Positions 41,184-50,211 of a stretch of DNA of 64,000 nt are shown here, one piece after another; the stretch's first letter is position 1; every line of letters begins with the position of its first letter. The translations under genes and the position numbers were made by a program. A model generated the notes under the pieces. That model was not told where the DNA came from, ran no database searches, and saw only the letters and a program-made list of their open reading frames with translations. This stretch comes from Staphylococcus edaphicus (GTDB taxonomy: Bacteria > Bacillota > Bacilli > Staphylococcales > Staphylococcaceae): NCBI RefSeq assembly GCF_002614725.1, contig NZ_MRZN01000007.1, forward strand, positions 52,574-116,573. The letters run 5' to 3'.

Positions 41184-42552
41184 AGCATGGGGTGGAAGAT
41201 TTAGCGAACAACCCGAAGATTGGGTTGATGAATTCAACGCCTCAATACATTTTGATAAAACATTAATTCAGTACGATATACAAGGTAGCATTGCACATGC
41301 AACCATGTTAGCTAAACAAGGTTGCATTTCAGATTCTGACTGTGAGCAAATTATCAAAGGTTTAAAAGACATCTTAACTGATTATGAACAAGACAACTTA
41401 AACTTAGATACTTCTTTAGAAGATATTCACTTAAATATAGAACATGAATTAATTAAGCGAATTGGTGATGCTGGTGGTAGATTACACACCGGACGTAGTA
41501 GAAATGATCAGGTAGCTACAGATATGCATCTCTATACAAAAGCAGAAGTTAACGCTTTAATTGATTTAATCACGCATTTTCAACATACGATTGTAGAAAC
41601 GGCCGAAGCACATGTCAACACGATTATGCCTGGCTACACGCATTTGCAAAGAGCTCAACCTATTTCATTCGCACATCATATTTTGACATATTATTGGATG
41701 TTAGATAGAGATAAATCACGTTTTAAAGATAGTTTAAAACGTATTGACGTTTCACCTTTAGGTGCAGCTGCATTAAGTGGTACAACTTATCCAATTGATC
41801 GTCATGAAACGCAATCATTATTAGGTTTCAATGCAATCTATGAAAATAGTATGGATGCTGTTAGTGACAGAGATTATATAGTAGAAACGTTGCATAATAT
41901 TTCTTTAACCATGGTTCATTTATCTCGTTTTGCAGAAGAAATGATTTTCTGGTCTTCTGCTGAGGCAAATTTTATTACCTTATCTGATGCATTTTCAACT
42001 GGCTCATCGATTATGCCACAAAAAAAGAATCCAGATATGGCAGAACTCATAAGAGGTAAGGTTGGACGTACGACAGGCAATTTAATGAGCATGTTAATGA
42101 CGCTCAAAGGCCTACCTTTAGCATACAATAAAGATATGCAAGAAGATAAAGAAGGACTATTTGATGCCGTTCACACTTTAAAAGGTTCTCTACGTATATT
42201 TGAGGGCATGGTTGCTTCAATGACTATTAATGTCGAGCATTTACAACAAACTGTATATAATGATTTCTCAAATGCTACTGAATTAGCAGACTACCTAGTA
42301 AATAAAGGCGTGCCTTTCAGAAACGCACACGAAATCGTAGGTAAATTGGTACTTTGGTCTATTCAACATAACGTATATTTATTAGATGTACCCTTATCAC
42401 AATATCAAAGTGCACATGAACTTATTGAATCTGACATCTATGATTATTTGAAACCAGAAAATTGCGTAAGCAGAAGAATTAGTTATGGTTCTACAGGTCA
42501 AACTTCTGTTGAACAACAACTGTCGGTAATTCATAAACAACTGAACAACTGA
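41173..42552 (+). CDS. argH: Argininosuccinate lyase
   Basis: It splits argininosuccinate into arginine and fumarate, the last step of arginine synthesis (459 residues). The fumarase/aspartase superfamily signature [12 protein letters not shown] is at about residue 277, with catalytic serine in the flexible loop. The other conserved blocks are [16 protein letters not shown] (about residue 110) and [11 protein letters not shown] (about residue 155). A GGAGG site inside the end of argG serves the ATG. After the stop comes a remarkable triple repeat whose last copy forms a full terminator. Confidence 0.98.
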   Translation: MSNKAWGGRFSEQPEDWVDEFNASIHFDKTLIQYDIQGSIAHATMLAKQGCISDSDCEQIIKGLKDILTDYEQDNLNLDTSLEDIHLNIEHELIKRIGDAGGRLHTGRSRNDQVATDMHLYTKAEVNALIDLITHFQHTIVETAEAHVNTIMPGYTHLQRAQPISFAHHILTYYWMLDRDKSRFKDSLKRIDVSPLGAAALSGTTYPIDRHETQSLLGFNAIYENSMDAVSDRDYIVETLHNISLTMVHLSRFAEEMIFWSSAEANFITLSDAFSTGSSIMPQKKNPDMAELIRGKVGRTTGNLMSMLMTLKGLPLAYNKDMQEDKEGLFDAVHTLKGSLRIFEGMVASMTINVEHLQQTVYNDFSNATELADYLVNKGVPFRNAHEIVGKLVLWSIQHNVYLLDVPLSQYQSAHELIESDIYDYLKPENCVSRRISYGSTGQTSVEQQLSVIHKQLNN

Positions 42553-42656
42553 ACATAAATCAATATAGTGAGATTAGAATGACGAAACCTTATTTTATTT
42601 AAAAGCTTTCGACTACCTACTCCACCAAGAATGACTATAATTGTAAAATGTATAAA

Positions 42657-42852
42657 GGTTTACCTGAGCTGTTGCTCATGTATAAGTCCCACTAACTCAA
42701 TAAATTGAGAAGTGGCTTTAGCGGTTTACCTGAGCTGTTGCTCATGTATAAGTCCCACTAACTCAATAAATTGAGAAGTGGCTTTAGCGGTTTACCTGAG
42801 CTGTTGCTCATGTATAAGTCCCACTAACTCAATAAATTGAGAAGTGGGACTT
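42657..42852. repeat. Three tandem copies of a 66-bp two-hairpin repeat
   Basis: Copies begin at 42657, 42723 and 42789 with a period of exactly 66 bases and appear identical over their shared length. Each unit has a small hairpin (TGAGC-TGTT-GCTCA) and a larger one (CCCACT-AA-CTCAAT...ATTGAG-A-AGTGG). Only the third copy completes the large arm with GGGACTT and becomes a terminator. Degenerate relatives lie at 56051-56136 and 60162-60228. I do not recognise a named element; it is not the S. aureus STAR motif. Confidence 0.95.
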
Positions 42853-42855
42853 TAA
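42816..42855 (+). terminator. Probable argGH terminator formed by the last repeat copy
   Basis: AAGTCCCACT pairs with AGTGGGACTT, with an inner CTCAAT/ATTGAG stem, and is followed by TTTAAT. The T-run is short, so strength is uncertain. The flanks 42553-42656 and 42856-42898 show no gene. Confidence 0.65.
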
Positions 42856-42898
42856 TATTACTTTTAAAATTGTAAGGTTCAAATTAATTTTATTTAAT

Positions 42899-42927
42899 TT
42901 GAATTATAAAACTGTAAATTATATTCT
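42899..42927 (+). promoter_or_regulatory. Probable promoter of glpQ
   Basis: TTGAAT (42899-42904), 17 bases, TATTCT (42922-42927), about 60 bases upstream of the ATG. Confidence 0.5.
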
Positions 42928-42986
42928 CATCCCCTCCTTTTTTCTGTACTGTGAAATTATAGTACCTATTAAGGAGTGACAACATT

Positions 42987-43979
42987 ATGAAACAAGCTAA
43001 TAAAATAATTATTTCCAGTATTGCCGCTTTAACATTATCCAGTTTAAGTACTACTTCATTTACTGAAGCTGCGGGATTAGGAAATAGCAATGCTGAACAT
43101 CATGACACTACACTTAAACAACAAAATACTAACACAAGTACTCAATCTGATAATCAAAATGAAATACATAATTTGACAGGCGAAAAATTCACGACAATTG
43201 CCCACAGAGGTGCAAGCGGATATGCGCCAGAACACACCTTTTTTTCATATGATAAAAGTCATAATGTCATTGGTGCATCATACATAGAAATTGATTTACA
43301 AATGACAAAGGATGGACATTTAGTTGCCATGCATGATGAAACTGTAGATCGAACTACAAACGGAACAGGCAGAGTTGATCAATACTCATTAAAGGAATTA
43401 AAACAATTAGATGCTGGTAGTAAATTTAATAGCCAAAATCCACAGTATGCGAATTCAAGTTACGAAGGTGCTAAAATCCCAACGCTAGATGAGATTCTAG
43501 AACGCTATGGCACAGATGCCAATTATTACATTGAAACAAAATCTCCAGACGTGTATCCAGGTATGGAAGAAAAATTACTAGCTACACTTAATAAGCATCA
43601 TATGCTAACTAATCAATCGTTACAAAATGGGCACGTTTTGGTCCAATCTTTTTCAAAAGAGAGTTTACTTAAAATGCAAAACTTAAACACAAACGTCCCA
43701 CTAATACGTTTACTTGATAAAGGTGAACTATTGAATTTATCTCAACAAGATTTTAATGATATTCGTAAGTATGCCATTGGTGTGGGTCCTGAAGCTACGG
43801 ATTTAACAAAACAAAATGTAAAAAATCTTAAAAACGCAGGCTTACTTGTTCATCCATTTACTGTCAATAATTCAGTAGATATGAAACGTTTAAATAACTA
43901 CGGTGTCGACGGCGTATTTACGAATTATCCTGATGTATATAAACAAGTAATTAGTGATGGTGAAAAAAATAAAATTTAA
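42987..43979 (+). CDS. glpQ: Secreted glycerophosphodiester phosphodiesterase
   Basis: A 330-residue exported enzyme that hydrolyses glycerophosphodiesters to glycerol-3-phosphate and an alcohol. A Sec signal peptide is clear (MKQANK, hydrophobic IIISSIAALTLSSL, cleavage probably after TEA, about residue 29). A polar Gln/Asn/Thr linker follows (about 35-60). The GDPD core shows TIAHRGASGYAPEHT (catalytic His of HRGA, about residue 73), EIDLQMTKDGHLVAMHD (metal ligands and second His) and FTVNN...DGVFTNYPD at the end. PEHT stands for the more common PENT, a common variant. The ribosome site is AAGGAG. A terminator follows. Confidence 0.95.
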   Translation: MKQANKIIISSIAALTLSSLSTTSFTEAAGLGNSNAEHHDTTLKQQNTNTSTQSDNQNEIHNLTGEKFTTIAHRGASGYAPEHTFFSYDKSHNVIGASYIEIDLQMTKDGHLVAMHDETVDRTTNGTGRVDQYSLKELKQLDAGSKFNSQNPQYANSSYEGAKIPTLDEILERYGTDANYYIETKSPDVYPGMEEKLLATLNKHHMLTNQSLQNGHVLVQSFSKESLLKMQNLNTNVPLIRLLDKGELLNLSQQDFNDIRKYAIGVGPEATDLTKQNVKNLKNAGLLVHPFTVNNSVDMKRLNNYGVDGVFTNYPDVYKQVISDGEKNKI

Positions 43980-44020
43980 TTCTTATTCATTTTCTTCAAA
44001 ATGTAAACCAAATATTAATA

Positions 44021-44057
44021 AAAAAAGAAGTTGAGACGACGTGTCTCAACTTCTTTT
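44021..44057. terminator. Bidirectional terminator between glpQ and gudB
   Basis: AAAAGAAGTTGAGAC and GTCTCAACTTCTTTT with a five-base loop, A-run left and T-run right, between convergent genes. Confidence 0.94.
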
Positions 44058-44076
44058 TACTTCTTTCTATATTAAC

Positions 44077-45321
44077 TTATGCCCAACCACGGTAACGTGC
44101 TGCTTCAGCAGTACGTTTAATACCTACAATATATGCTGCTAAACGCATATCAATTTTTCTGTTTTGTGACAATTCATAAATTGTATCAAATGCAGTTGTA
44201 AGCTTTTCACGCATTTTTGTATTAACTTCTTCTTCCGTCCAATAATAACCTTGGTTATTTTGTACCCATTCGAAATATGAAACTGTTACGCCACCAGCAC
44301 TAGCTAATACATCCGGTACTAATAGAATATCACGTTCAGTTAAAATACGTGTCGCAGCTGGTGTAGTTGGTCCATTTGCAGCTTCGACTACGATACCTGC
44401 TTTAATATCGTGTGCATTCTCTTCCGTGATTTGATTTGCGATAGCTGCAGGAACAAGAATATCACAGTCGATTTCGAACAATTCTTTATTTGAGATTGTT
44501 TCATCAAATAAATTTGTTACAGTACCAAAACTGTCTCTTCTATCTAATAAATAATCAATATCTAAACCTTCTGGGTCATGTAATGCACCATAAGCATCTG
44601 AGATACCAACAATTGTTGCCCCCATATCATACAAGAATTTAGCTAAGAAACTCCCAGCATTACCAAACCCTTGGATTACGATACGAGAACCTTTAAGATT
44701 TAAGCCTCTTCTTTGTGCAGCTTGTTCGATTGCAATAACAACACCTAATGCTGTAGCGCGATCACGACCTTGTGAACCACCTAATACAATCGGTTTACCA
44801 GTGATAAAACCTGGAGAATTGAATTTATCTAATGAACTATATTCGTCCATCATCCATGCCATAATTTGAGAGTTTGTAAACACGTCAGGCGCTGGAATAT
44901 CTTTGGTTGGTCCAACGAATTGAGAAATTGAACGAACATATCCACGAGATAAACGTTCTACTTCATGTATACTCATTTGACGTGGATCACAAACGATACC
45001 GCCTTTACCACCACCGTATGGTAAATCCACAATGCCGCATTTTAATGTCATCCACATTGACAACGCTTTTACTTCCTCTTCATCTACATCTGGATGGAAA
45101 CGCACCCCACCTTTTGTTGGTCCAACAGCATCATTATGCTGTGCACGATAACCAGTAAATGTTTGTACAGTACCATCATCCATACGGACAGGAATCCTAA
45201 CTTGTAGAAAACGTAAAGGTTCCTTTACCAAATCATACATCCCGTCGTCAAATCCCAATTTGTGCAATGCTTCCTTAATAATTTGTTGCGTAGAAGTAAC
45301 TAAATTATTATTCTCAGTCAT
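44077..45321 (-). CDS. gudB: NAD-specific glutamate dehydrogenase
   Basis: It oxidises glutamate to 2-oxoglutarate and ammonia, the catabolic link between amino acids and the TCA cycle (414 residues). The dimerisation domain holds LKCGIVDLPYGGGKGGI with the catalytic lysine (about residue 105). The Rossmann domain has RIVIQGFGNAGSFLAKFLYDMG (about residue 215). Length and order beside rocD match staphylococci. A cre site exactly matching the CcpA consensus lies at the start point (45350-45365), with a promoter TTTAAA-N16-TACAAT at 45370-45397. It works after RocD, which makes glutamate. Confidence 0.97.
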   Translation of the reverse strand: MTENNNLVTSTQQIIKEALHKLGFDDGMYDLVKEPLRFLQVRIPVRMDDGTVQTFTGYRAQHNDAVGPTKGGVRFHPDVDEEEVKALSMWMTLKCGIVDLPYGGGKGGIVCDPRQMSIHEVERLSRGYVRSISQFVGPTKDIPAPDVFTNSQIMAWMMDEYSSLDKFNSPGFITGKPIVLGGSQGRDRATALGVVIAIEQAAQRRGLNLKGSRIVIQGFGNAGSFLAKFLYDMGATIVGISDAYGALHDPEGLDIDYLLDRRDSFGTVTNLFDETISNKELFEIDCDILVPAAIANQITEENAHDIKAGIVVEAANGPTTPAATRILTERDILLVPDVLASAGGVTVSYFEWVQNNQGYYWTEEEVNTKMREKLTTAFDTIYELSQNRKIDMRLAAYIVGIKRTAEAARYRGWA

Positions 45322-45349
45322 GATTCATTTCGCCTCTTTTTCGTTACTA

Positions 45350-45365
45350 ATGATTTCGCTTTCAT
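45350..45365. promoter_or_regulatory. CcpA cre site of gudB
   Basis: On the minus strand ATGAAAGCGAAATCAT matches the cre consensus WTGNAARCGNWWWCAW at every position. It overlaps the expected start point, so glucose repression by CcpA is very likely. Confidence 0.88.
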
Positions 45366-45369
45366 GATA

Positions 45370-45397
45370 ATTGTAACATAAGATTTACCTTTTTAAA
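45370..45397 (-). promoter_or_regulatory. Promoter candidate of gudB
   Basis: TTTAAA (45392-45397), 16 bases, TACAAT (45370-45375) on the minus strand, just upstream of the cre site. Confidence 0.5.
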
Positions 45398-45431
45398 GGG
45401 TTTTCAAAACATATGTTACAGAATTGTGAAT

Positions 45432-46622
45432 TTATTCAAAAACGCTTCTAACTTTGTCTAACGCAAAGTCTAATTCTTCTTTTGAAATAATAAGTGGCGG
45501 AGCAAATCTAATTACAGTATCATGCGTTTCTTTACATAATAATCCTTGCTCTTTTAACGCTTCACAGTATGGTCTAGCATTTTCATTCAACTCAATACCA
45601 ATAAATAATCCACGTCCACGTACTTCTTTAATTGCTGGATGGTCAATTTTTTCTAATTCTGATTTAAAATAGTTTCCTAGTTCTAAAGAACGTCCTGGTA
45701 AGTCCTCATCGATAATTACATCTAAAGCAGCATTTGAAACTGCACAAGCTAGTGGGTTACCACCAAATGTTGAACCATGAGACCCAGGTGTAAATACATC
45801 AAGTACTTCCTCATCAGCTAATACTACTGAAATTGGCAATACACCGCCACCTAAAGCTTTGCCTAAAATATATACATCAGGTTTAACATCATCCCAGTCA
45901 GTCGCGAATAATTTACCTGAGCGGCCTAAACCAGCTTGAATTTCATCAGCAATAAATAATACATTATGTTCATCACATAGTTCTCTAATTTCTTTTAAAT
46001 AACCTTCTGGAGGAACGTTAATACCCGCTTCACCTTGAATAGGTTCAATTAGAATAGCTGCAGTATTTTCATTAATAGCCGCTTTAACAGCATTAATATC
46101 TCCAAAATCAACTTTACGAAAACCATCTAATAACGGACCATATCCGCGTTGATATTCAGGTTCAGATGATAAGGATACAGGTGCCATTGTTCGACCGTGG
46201 AAGTTACCATTGAACGCAATAATTTCTGCTTTATCTGGCTCTATATTTTTAACATCATAAGCCCAACGACGTGCTGCTTTCAAAGCAGTTTCAACTGCTT
46301 CAGCACCCGTGTTCATTGGTAAAGCTTTCGCTTTGCCAGAGAGCTTACAAATTTTTTCATACCATTCACCTAAATTTTCACTATGGAAAGCACGTGAAAC
46401 TAATGTAACCTTATCGGCTTGTTCTTTCAAAGCTTGAATAATTTTAGGGTGTCTGTGACCTTGATTTACAGCTGAATATGCAGACAACATATCCATATAT
46501 TTATTACCTTCAGGGTCTTTTACCCATACACCCTCTGCTTCTGAAATAACGATTGGCAGTGGTACATAGTTATGAGCTCCATAGTGGTTTGTTACTTCAA
46601 TGATTTCTTCTGATCTTGACAT
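45432..46622 (-). CDS. rocD: Ornithine aminotransferase
   Basis: A PLP enzyme of 396 residues that converts ornithine and 2-oxoglutarate to glutamate semialdehyde and glutamate in arginine breakdown. The class III aminotransferase pattern [19 protein letters not shown]...[11 protein letters not shown] contains the PLP lysine (about residue 257). [20 protein letters not shown] binds the phosphate. The ATG follows AAGGGGAG. It lies 110 bases upstream of gudB on the same strand; the product glutamate feeds GudB. The upstream 370 bases contain a cre-like sequence and a perfect 13-bp inverted repeat, so control is probably complex. Confidence 0.96.
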   Translation of the reverse strand: MSRSEEIIEVTNHYGAHNYVPLPIVISEAEGVWVKDPEGNKYMDMLSAYSAVNQGHRHPKIIQALKEQADKVTLVSRAFHSENLGEWYEKICKLSGKAKALPMNTGAEAVETALKAARRWAYDVKNIEPDKAEIIAFNGNFHGRTMAPVSLSSEPEYQRGYGPLLDGFRKVDFGDINAVKAAINENTAAILIEPIQGEAGINVPPEGYLKEIRELCDEHNVLFIADEIQAGLGRSGKLFATDWDDVKPDVYILGKALGGGVLPISVVLADEEVLDVFTPGSHGSTFGGNPLACAVSNAALDVIIDEDLPGRSLELGNYFKSELEKIDHPAIKEVRGRGLFIGIELNENARPYCEALKEQGLLCKETHDTVIRFAPPLIISKEELDFALDKVRSVFE

Positions 46623-46758
46623 GATATCTCCCCTTTGTAATTATTTAAGAGTAAAAATGACTCCTAAGCAATACTTATCCATAGCATAACGCATTTGCTC
46701 GTTAACTGAAACTATTTTCTAAAACAGCTTGAGTGATAACTTGTAAACGCCTTTATAA

Positions 46759-46796
46759 CGCATTATTTTTGCATCACTTATTTCAAAAATAATGCG
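46759..46796. repeat. Perfect 13-bp inverted repeat in the rocD upstream region
   Basis: CGCATTATTTTTG (46759-46771) and CAAAAATAATGCG (46784-46796) are perfect inverted arms around a 12-base loop, 137 bases upstream of rocD. No T-run follows on the minus strand, so a terminator is unlikely. It may be an operator or leader hairpin. Confidence 0.6.
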
Positions 46797-46806
46797 GCTA
46801 AAATAA

Positions 46807-46822
46807 ATGTAAGCCCTTACAT
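46807..46822. promoter_or_regulatory. cre-like site upstream of rocD
   Basis: ATGTAAGCCCTTACAT fits the cre consensus except for the central CG (here CC). A weaker TTGTAAACGCCTTTAT lies at 46741-46756. CcpA control of arginine catabolism is known in staphylococci; these sites are inferred. Confidence 0.4.
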
Positions 46823-46932
46823 ATATAATGACATAACTCTAGTAATTATTACAAGAAAATTTCCTTAAAATTAAAAATTAAATTGACTAGTATTATTTTT
46901 ACATATAATTGCATATTCAAGCATAAATTAAC

Positions 46933-46983
46933 TAAAAAGGCGTATAAATCTACTGATTTTATTCATCAGAAAATTTACACGCC
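46933..46983 (-). terminator. Terminator of the OYE-type gene
   Basis: GGCGTATAAATCTACTGAT and ATCAGAAAATTTACACGCC form an imperfect long stem 13 bases past the stop, followed by five T on the minus strand. Confidence 0.75.
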
Positions 46984-46995
46984 AATACGTATGAG

Positions 46996-48129
46996 TTATT
47001 GGTTATCCGTTCTTGGTAATGGATAAAAGCCTCTATTAAATTGTTCCCATAGTTTCGGTGGTAAATGATGTCTATCTTTTCGTTCAGGATCAAAGTACGA
47101 AATGATTTCATCTTCTTTACCATCTTTAATTTTACTAATAAAATTATGATCCAATAGAATTTCTCTACCTAAAGCAATAAGCTCAACTTGTGTAGATTCA
47201 ATCGCTTCAATGGCTTGATCGGCTGTAAATATTGAACCGATTCCGATTAAAGGCATGCGTCCATCTATCCATTCTAACAGTAATTGAACACGTTCTTGAT
47301 CTTTATATTTGCCATCACGTGTTTTAGAATGTATATCCATTAATGAGACATGGAGGTAATCTAACGGTTTCTCAATTAATTGTTTAACTAATGTTTCAGT
47401 AATTTCCATGCTGATACCAGGGGATTCTGCTTCTTCTGGTGAAAATCTATAGCCAATAATAAAATCTTTGTCTCCATATTTTTTCACTGTTTTAGTAACT
47501 TCATCAACAACCGCTAAAGCGAATTTCAAACGGTCCTCTCCCCATTCATCATCACGACGATTATAATAAGGCGACACAAATTGATGGATTAAATAGTGAT
47601 TGGCACCATGAATTTCAACACCATCGAATCCAGCTTCAATGACTCTTTTCGTTGCCTCTCCAAAAGCTTTAATTGTTTCTTCAATTTCTTCTACTGTGAT
47701 TTCGCGAGCATGATGTTCTTCTTGCTCACCAAAACTTTTCAATGAAATAGGACTAGGTCCAGCTACATCACCATCTGGTGTTAAATTAGGCAATGCTTGA
47801 GCACCACCATGATGAATTTGAACAATTGCTTTAGCACCATTTTTCTTCATTGCTTGTGCTAAACGTTTTAACCCTTCCAAATTTGAATCATGAGCGACTG
47901 ATGGTTGTCCAGGGAATGCTTTTCCTAAGTCTGTTACATTACTTGCTGCAGAAATAGCTAAGCCCACGTCCTTAGAACGTTGTTCCATATATACGATTTC
48001 TTCATTTGAAATAGATCCGTCGTCATTAGAAGAAATGTGCGTCAATGGTGCTAATACAAATCGATTATCTAATTCAACTTTATTCGGTAACTTCAATTTT
48101 TCAAATAGTGGCTGAAATTTCTTATTCAT
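46996..48129 (-). CDS. NADH-dependent flavin oxidoreductase (old yellow enzyme family)
   Basis: A 377-residue FMN enzyme with a TIM-barrel fold that reduces activated double bonds; the natural substrate is not readable. It starts FEKLKLPNKVELDNRFVLAPLTH. It has the active-site HGANHYLIHQFVSPYYNRRDDEWG (paired substrate residues near 177) and LIGIGSIFTADQAIEAIE, which binds the FMN phosphate. The frame extends to 48153, but AGGAGG inside it leads to the ATG at 48129 (MNKKFQPLF). It stands alone between the S1-domain gene and rocD. The 290 bases upstream (48130-48419) show only the terminator of the S1-domain gene. Confidence 0.92.
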   Translation of the reverse strand: MNKKFQPLFEKLKLPNKVELDNRFVLAPLTHISSNDDGSISNEEIVYMEQRSKDVGLAISAASNVTDLGKAFPGQPSVAHDSNLEGLKRLAQAMKKNGAKAIVQIHHGGAQALPNLTPDGDVAGPSPISLKSFGEQEEHHAREITVEEIEETIKAFGEATKRVIEAGFDGVEIHGANHYLIHQFVSPYYNRRDDEWGEDRLKFALAVVDEVTKTVKKYGDKDFIIGYRFSPEEAESPGISMEITETLVKQLIEKPLDYLHVSLMDIHSKTRDGKYKDQERVQLLLEWIDGRMPLIGIGSIFTADQAIEAIESTQVELIALGREILLDHNFISKIKDGKEDEIISYFDPERKDRHHLPPKLWEQFNRGFYPLPRTDNQ

Positions 48130-48371
48130 GTTTACTGTTCCTCCTAAATACATCTTTTAAAAGTTTTAATAATTATAATACTTTTTCATTTTAGCTATCT
48201 TAGAATCAAATTAAAATAAATATGCTCACGCATATATTTTAGTGTATCCTTCTTTTATGTCATTAAAACAAAAGCACTTCCAAACATCACATTTTACAAT
48301 AAATACGGTTGGGGCTTTTCACAAAATTTATCGGATTAGATAAAAATACCATCTAAATATATGTGTATACA

Positions 48372-48405
48372 AAAACTGACATTTCAATAATGAAATGTCA
48401 GTTTT
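48372..48405 (-). terminator. Terminator of the S1-domain gene
   Basis: AAAACTGACATTTCA and TGAAATGTCAGTTTT, 15 perfect pairs around a four-base loop, 15 bases past the stop. Confidence 0.9.
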
Positions 48406-48419
48406 ATCACAAAGATAAA

Positions 48420-48800
48420 TTAATCATCTTTAATCGCGTTTTTGGACTGCTTTATCCAAACCGGTAAGCGTTCTTTAATTGTTTGAAACCCATATCTTTC
48501 GGTTTCTTTAATTTCATCTAATACTGACTGTTTTTCCTTCTTACGTTCATAATTTTTAAAATAGTCATTATCTTTTAAAGAAAGATTCAGTTTACCTTCA
48601 TCATCAATTGAAATCACTTTCGCTCTTACAATTTGCCCTTCCGATAAAAACTTTTTCAAATTATGGACGTAATCATCCATAATTTCAGAAATATGAATTA
48701 AACCTTCAGCATTGTCAGGGGTTTCTACAAAAGCGCCATACGGTTGAATACCAGTCACACGAACTTTGATATGTTGACCTACTTTATAGTGATTATTCAA
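48420..48800 (-). CDS. S1 RNA-binding domain protein (YugI/CvfD, general stress protein 13 type)
   Basis: A 126-residue cytoplasmic protein with one S1 domain at the N-terminus (about residues 6-74). The pattern KVRVTGIQPYGAFVETPDNAEGLIHISEI...GQIVRAKVISIDDEGKLNLSLK is classical. A basic, charged tail follows (about 75-126). YugI/GSP13/CvfD proteins bind ribosomal subunits or mRNA and act in stress and gene control; the exact role here is inference. Translation starts at TTG, seven bases after AAGGGGT; no ATG fits. It is monocistronic between the OYE gene and ppiB, with a strong terminator. Confidence 0.9.
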   Translation of the reverse strand: MNNHYKVGQHIKVRVTGIQPYGAFVETPDNAEGLIHISEIMDDYVHNLKKFLSEGQIVRAKVISIDDEGKLNLSLKDNDYFKNYERKKEKQSVLDEIKETERYGFQTIKERLPVWIKQSKNAIKDD

Positions 48801-48990
48801 CGTGATAACCCCTTATTTCGTTTTACTTAACAATATTATAATAGCATACATTACAGAATGGCACTAATATTATAGTAGAAAAATTCTACTATTTATTTAA
48901 ATGTAGCAATAATTCAAGTGATTATTCGTTTATAAATATGAAACTACACATTCACCCTCTAAATATGCGTTATATTTATAACATAAAAAG

Positions 48991-49035
48991 AAAAGCTCAA
49001 GCATCCTCTACAACATAGAGCGTGCTTGAGCTTTT
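48991..49035. terminator. ppiB terminator
   Basis: AAAAGCTCAAGCA and TGCTTGAGCTTTT form the outer stem, with an inner CTCT/AGAG pair. It ends 8 bases past the ppiB stop; A-run on the left. Confidence 0.88.
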
Positions 49036-49042
49036 ATATTAT

Positions 49043-49636
49043 TTATTCAACTATATCAATTGAATCAATTGTTACATCATGTAATGGTTTGTCTTGCGGT
49101 CCTACTTTCGTATTGGCAATATCTTCTAATGTCGTCTTACCTTCTATTAATTGACCAAACACTGTATGTTTTTGATCTAACCAAGGTGTACCACCTGTTT
49201 CAGCATAAGCTTTAACAATCGGTTCAGGCCAACCACCATCTGCTAATTGACTAAGCATTGATTCAGGCACTTCATTCATTTGCACAATAAAGAATTGCGA
49301 ACCATTAGTATGTGGGCCAGAATTCGCCATTGATAATGCACCATAAATATTAAAGGCTTCTTTTGAAAATTCATCTTCAAATGGTTCACCATAAATACTT
49401 TCTCCACCCATTCCTGTAGCTGTTGGATCGCCACCTTGTACCATAAAGTCATTGATGACACGATGGAATGTAACACCATTATAATAACCATTTCTCGCAT
49501 GTGTTACAAAATTCTCCACTGTTTTTGGTGCTACGTCAGGAAATAGTTTGAAAGTCATATCGCCTTTATTCGTATGCATTACTAATTTAATTTCATTACC
49601 GTTAATTTCCGTATTTAATTGAGGATAGTTCGTCAT
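49043..49636 (-). CDS. ppiB: Peptidyl-prolyl cis-trans isomerase (cyclophilin)
   Basis: A 197-residue cyclophilin that speeds proline isomerisation in folding proteins. The active-site stretch is [19 protein letters not shown] (catalytic arginine in FHR) followed by [17 protein letters not shown] and [14 protein letters not shown]. An insertion before the last part (about residues 130-150) is typical of the staphylococcal form. No signal peptide is visible, so it is probably cytoplasmic. The frame runs up to 49681, but TGGAGAATAAAA leads to the ATG at 49636 (MTNYPQLN), which gives the normal length. It is divergent from the KapB-like gene. Confidence 0.96.
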   Translation of the reverse strand: MTNYPQLNTEINGNEIKLVMHTNKGDMTFKLFPDVAPKTVENFVTHARNGYYNGVTFHRVINDFMVQGGDPTATGMGGESIYGEPFEDEFSKEAFNIYGALSMANSGPHTNGSQFFIVQMNEVPESMLSQLADGGWPEPIVKAYAETGGTPWLDQKHTVFGQLIEGKTTLEDIANTKVGPQDKPLHDVTIDSIDIVE

Positions 49637-49700
49637 TTTTATTCTCCATTTCATGTTAAGATGATATATGTATTCTAACATAAAAGAAGGGATGGAATGA

Positions 49701-50084
49701 ATGATGTTATACCGTTTTTCACATAAAACTGGCAGTTATGGCGTAACGATTAAGGAAGAAGATGAAAATCAAGTGCTTGTTCAAGTTGAGCAAGTCATTA
49801 AACACCCTAAACAAGGAGATTTACATAATCCAACAGAAACTGAAAATGTTTTTTTCCATGAAAGAAAAGCATTGAGTCAATATGAAAAACGTTACACTAC
49901 AAAATCACACTTAAGAGCATTCAATGTTGAACCATTACCTTATATTGATTCTCTACAACTAGCCATCACAAATTTAGAGGAAAAATTAAAATCACAAGAT
50001 TCATTGCACGCAACCTTGTCACTCGATAATTTACAGCGTCTTAAAACAGATTATTCACGGCAATATAAACAAAATTTTGAATAA
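49701..50084 (+). CDS. KapB-like protein (kinase-associated lipoprotein B family)
   Basis: A 127-residue protein with an SH3-like beta-rich N-terminal half ([41 protein letters not shown]) and a helical C-terminal half. It fits the KapB family named after a B. subtilis protein linked to the sporulation kinase. No lipobox or signal peptide is visible here, so the name lipoprotein does not apply in this form. Staphylococci do not sporulate, so its function is unknown. The first ATG follows GAAGGGATGG; a second ATG lies one codon later. It lies between ppiB and the mnh operon, where I also recall it in S. aureus. Confidence 0.78.
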   Translation: MMLYRFSHKTGSYGVTIKEEDENQVLVQVEQVIKHPKQGDLHNPTETENVFFHERKALSQYEKRYTTKSHLRAFNVEPLPYIDSLQLAITNLEEKLKSQDSLHATLSLDNLQRLKTDYSRQYKQNFE

Positions 50085-50148
50085 AAATACCGTGTTTCTT
50101 CTTATTTAACAAAACATGAATCACAAGTAAATCAAGGGTTAAACACGT

Positions 50149-50177
50149 TTTTCAGAACCCCTCAATTCATGTATAAT
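50149..50177 (+). promoter_or_regulatory. Probable promoter of the mnhA-G operon
   Basis: TTTTCA (50149-50154), 17 bases, TATAAT (50172-50177), 34 bases upstream of mnhA. Confidence 0.55.
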
Positions 50178-50211
50178 GACTTTATACTAAATTTTAAAAG
50201 GAGGATAAATA

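Noticed and set aside
42657..42852. CRISPR array reading of the triple repeat
   Set aside because: The repeats are directly adjacent at 66 bases without variable spacers, and no cas genes are present.
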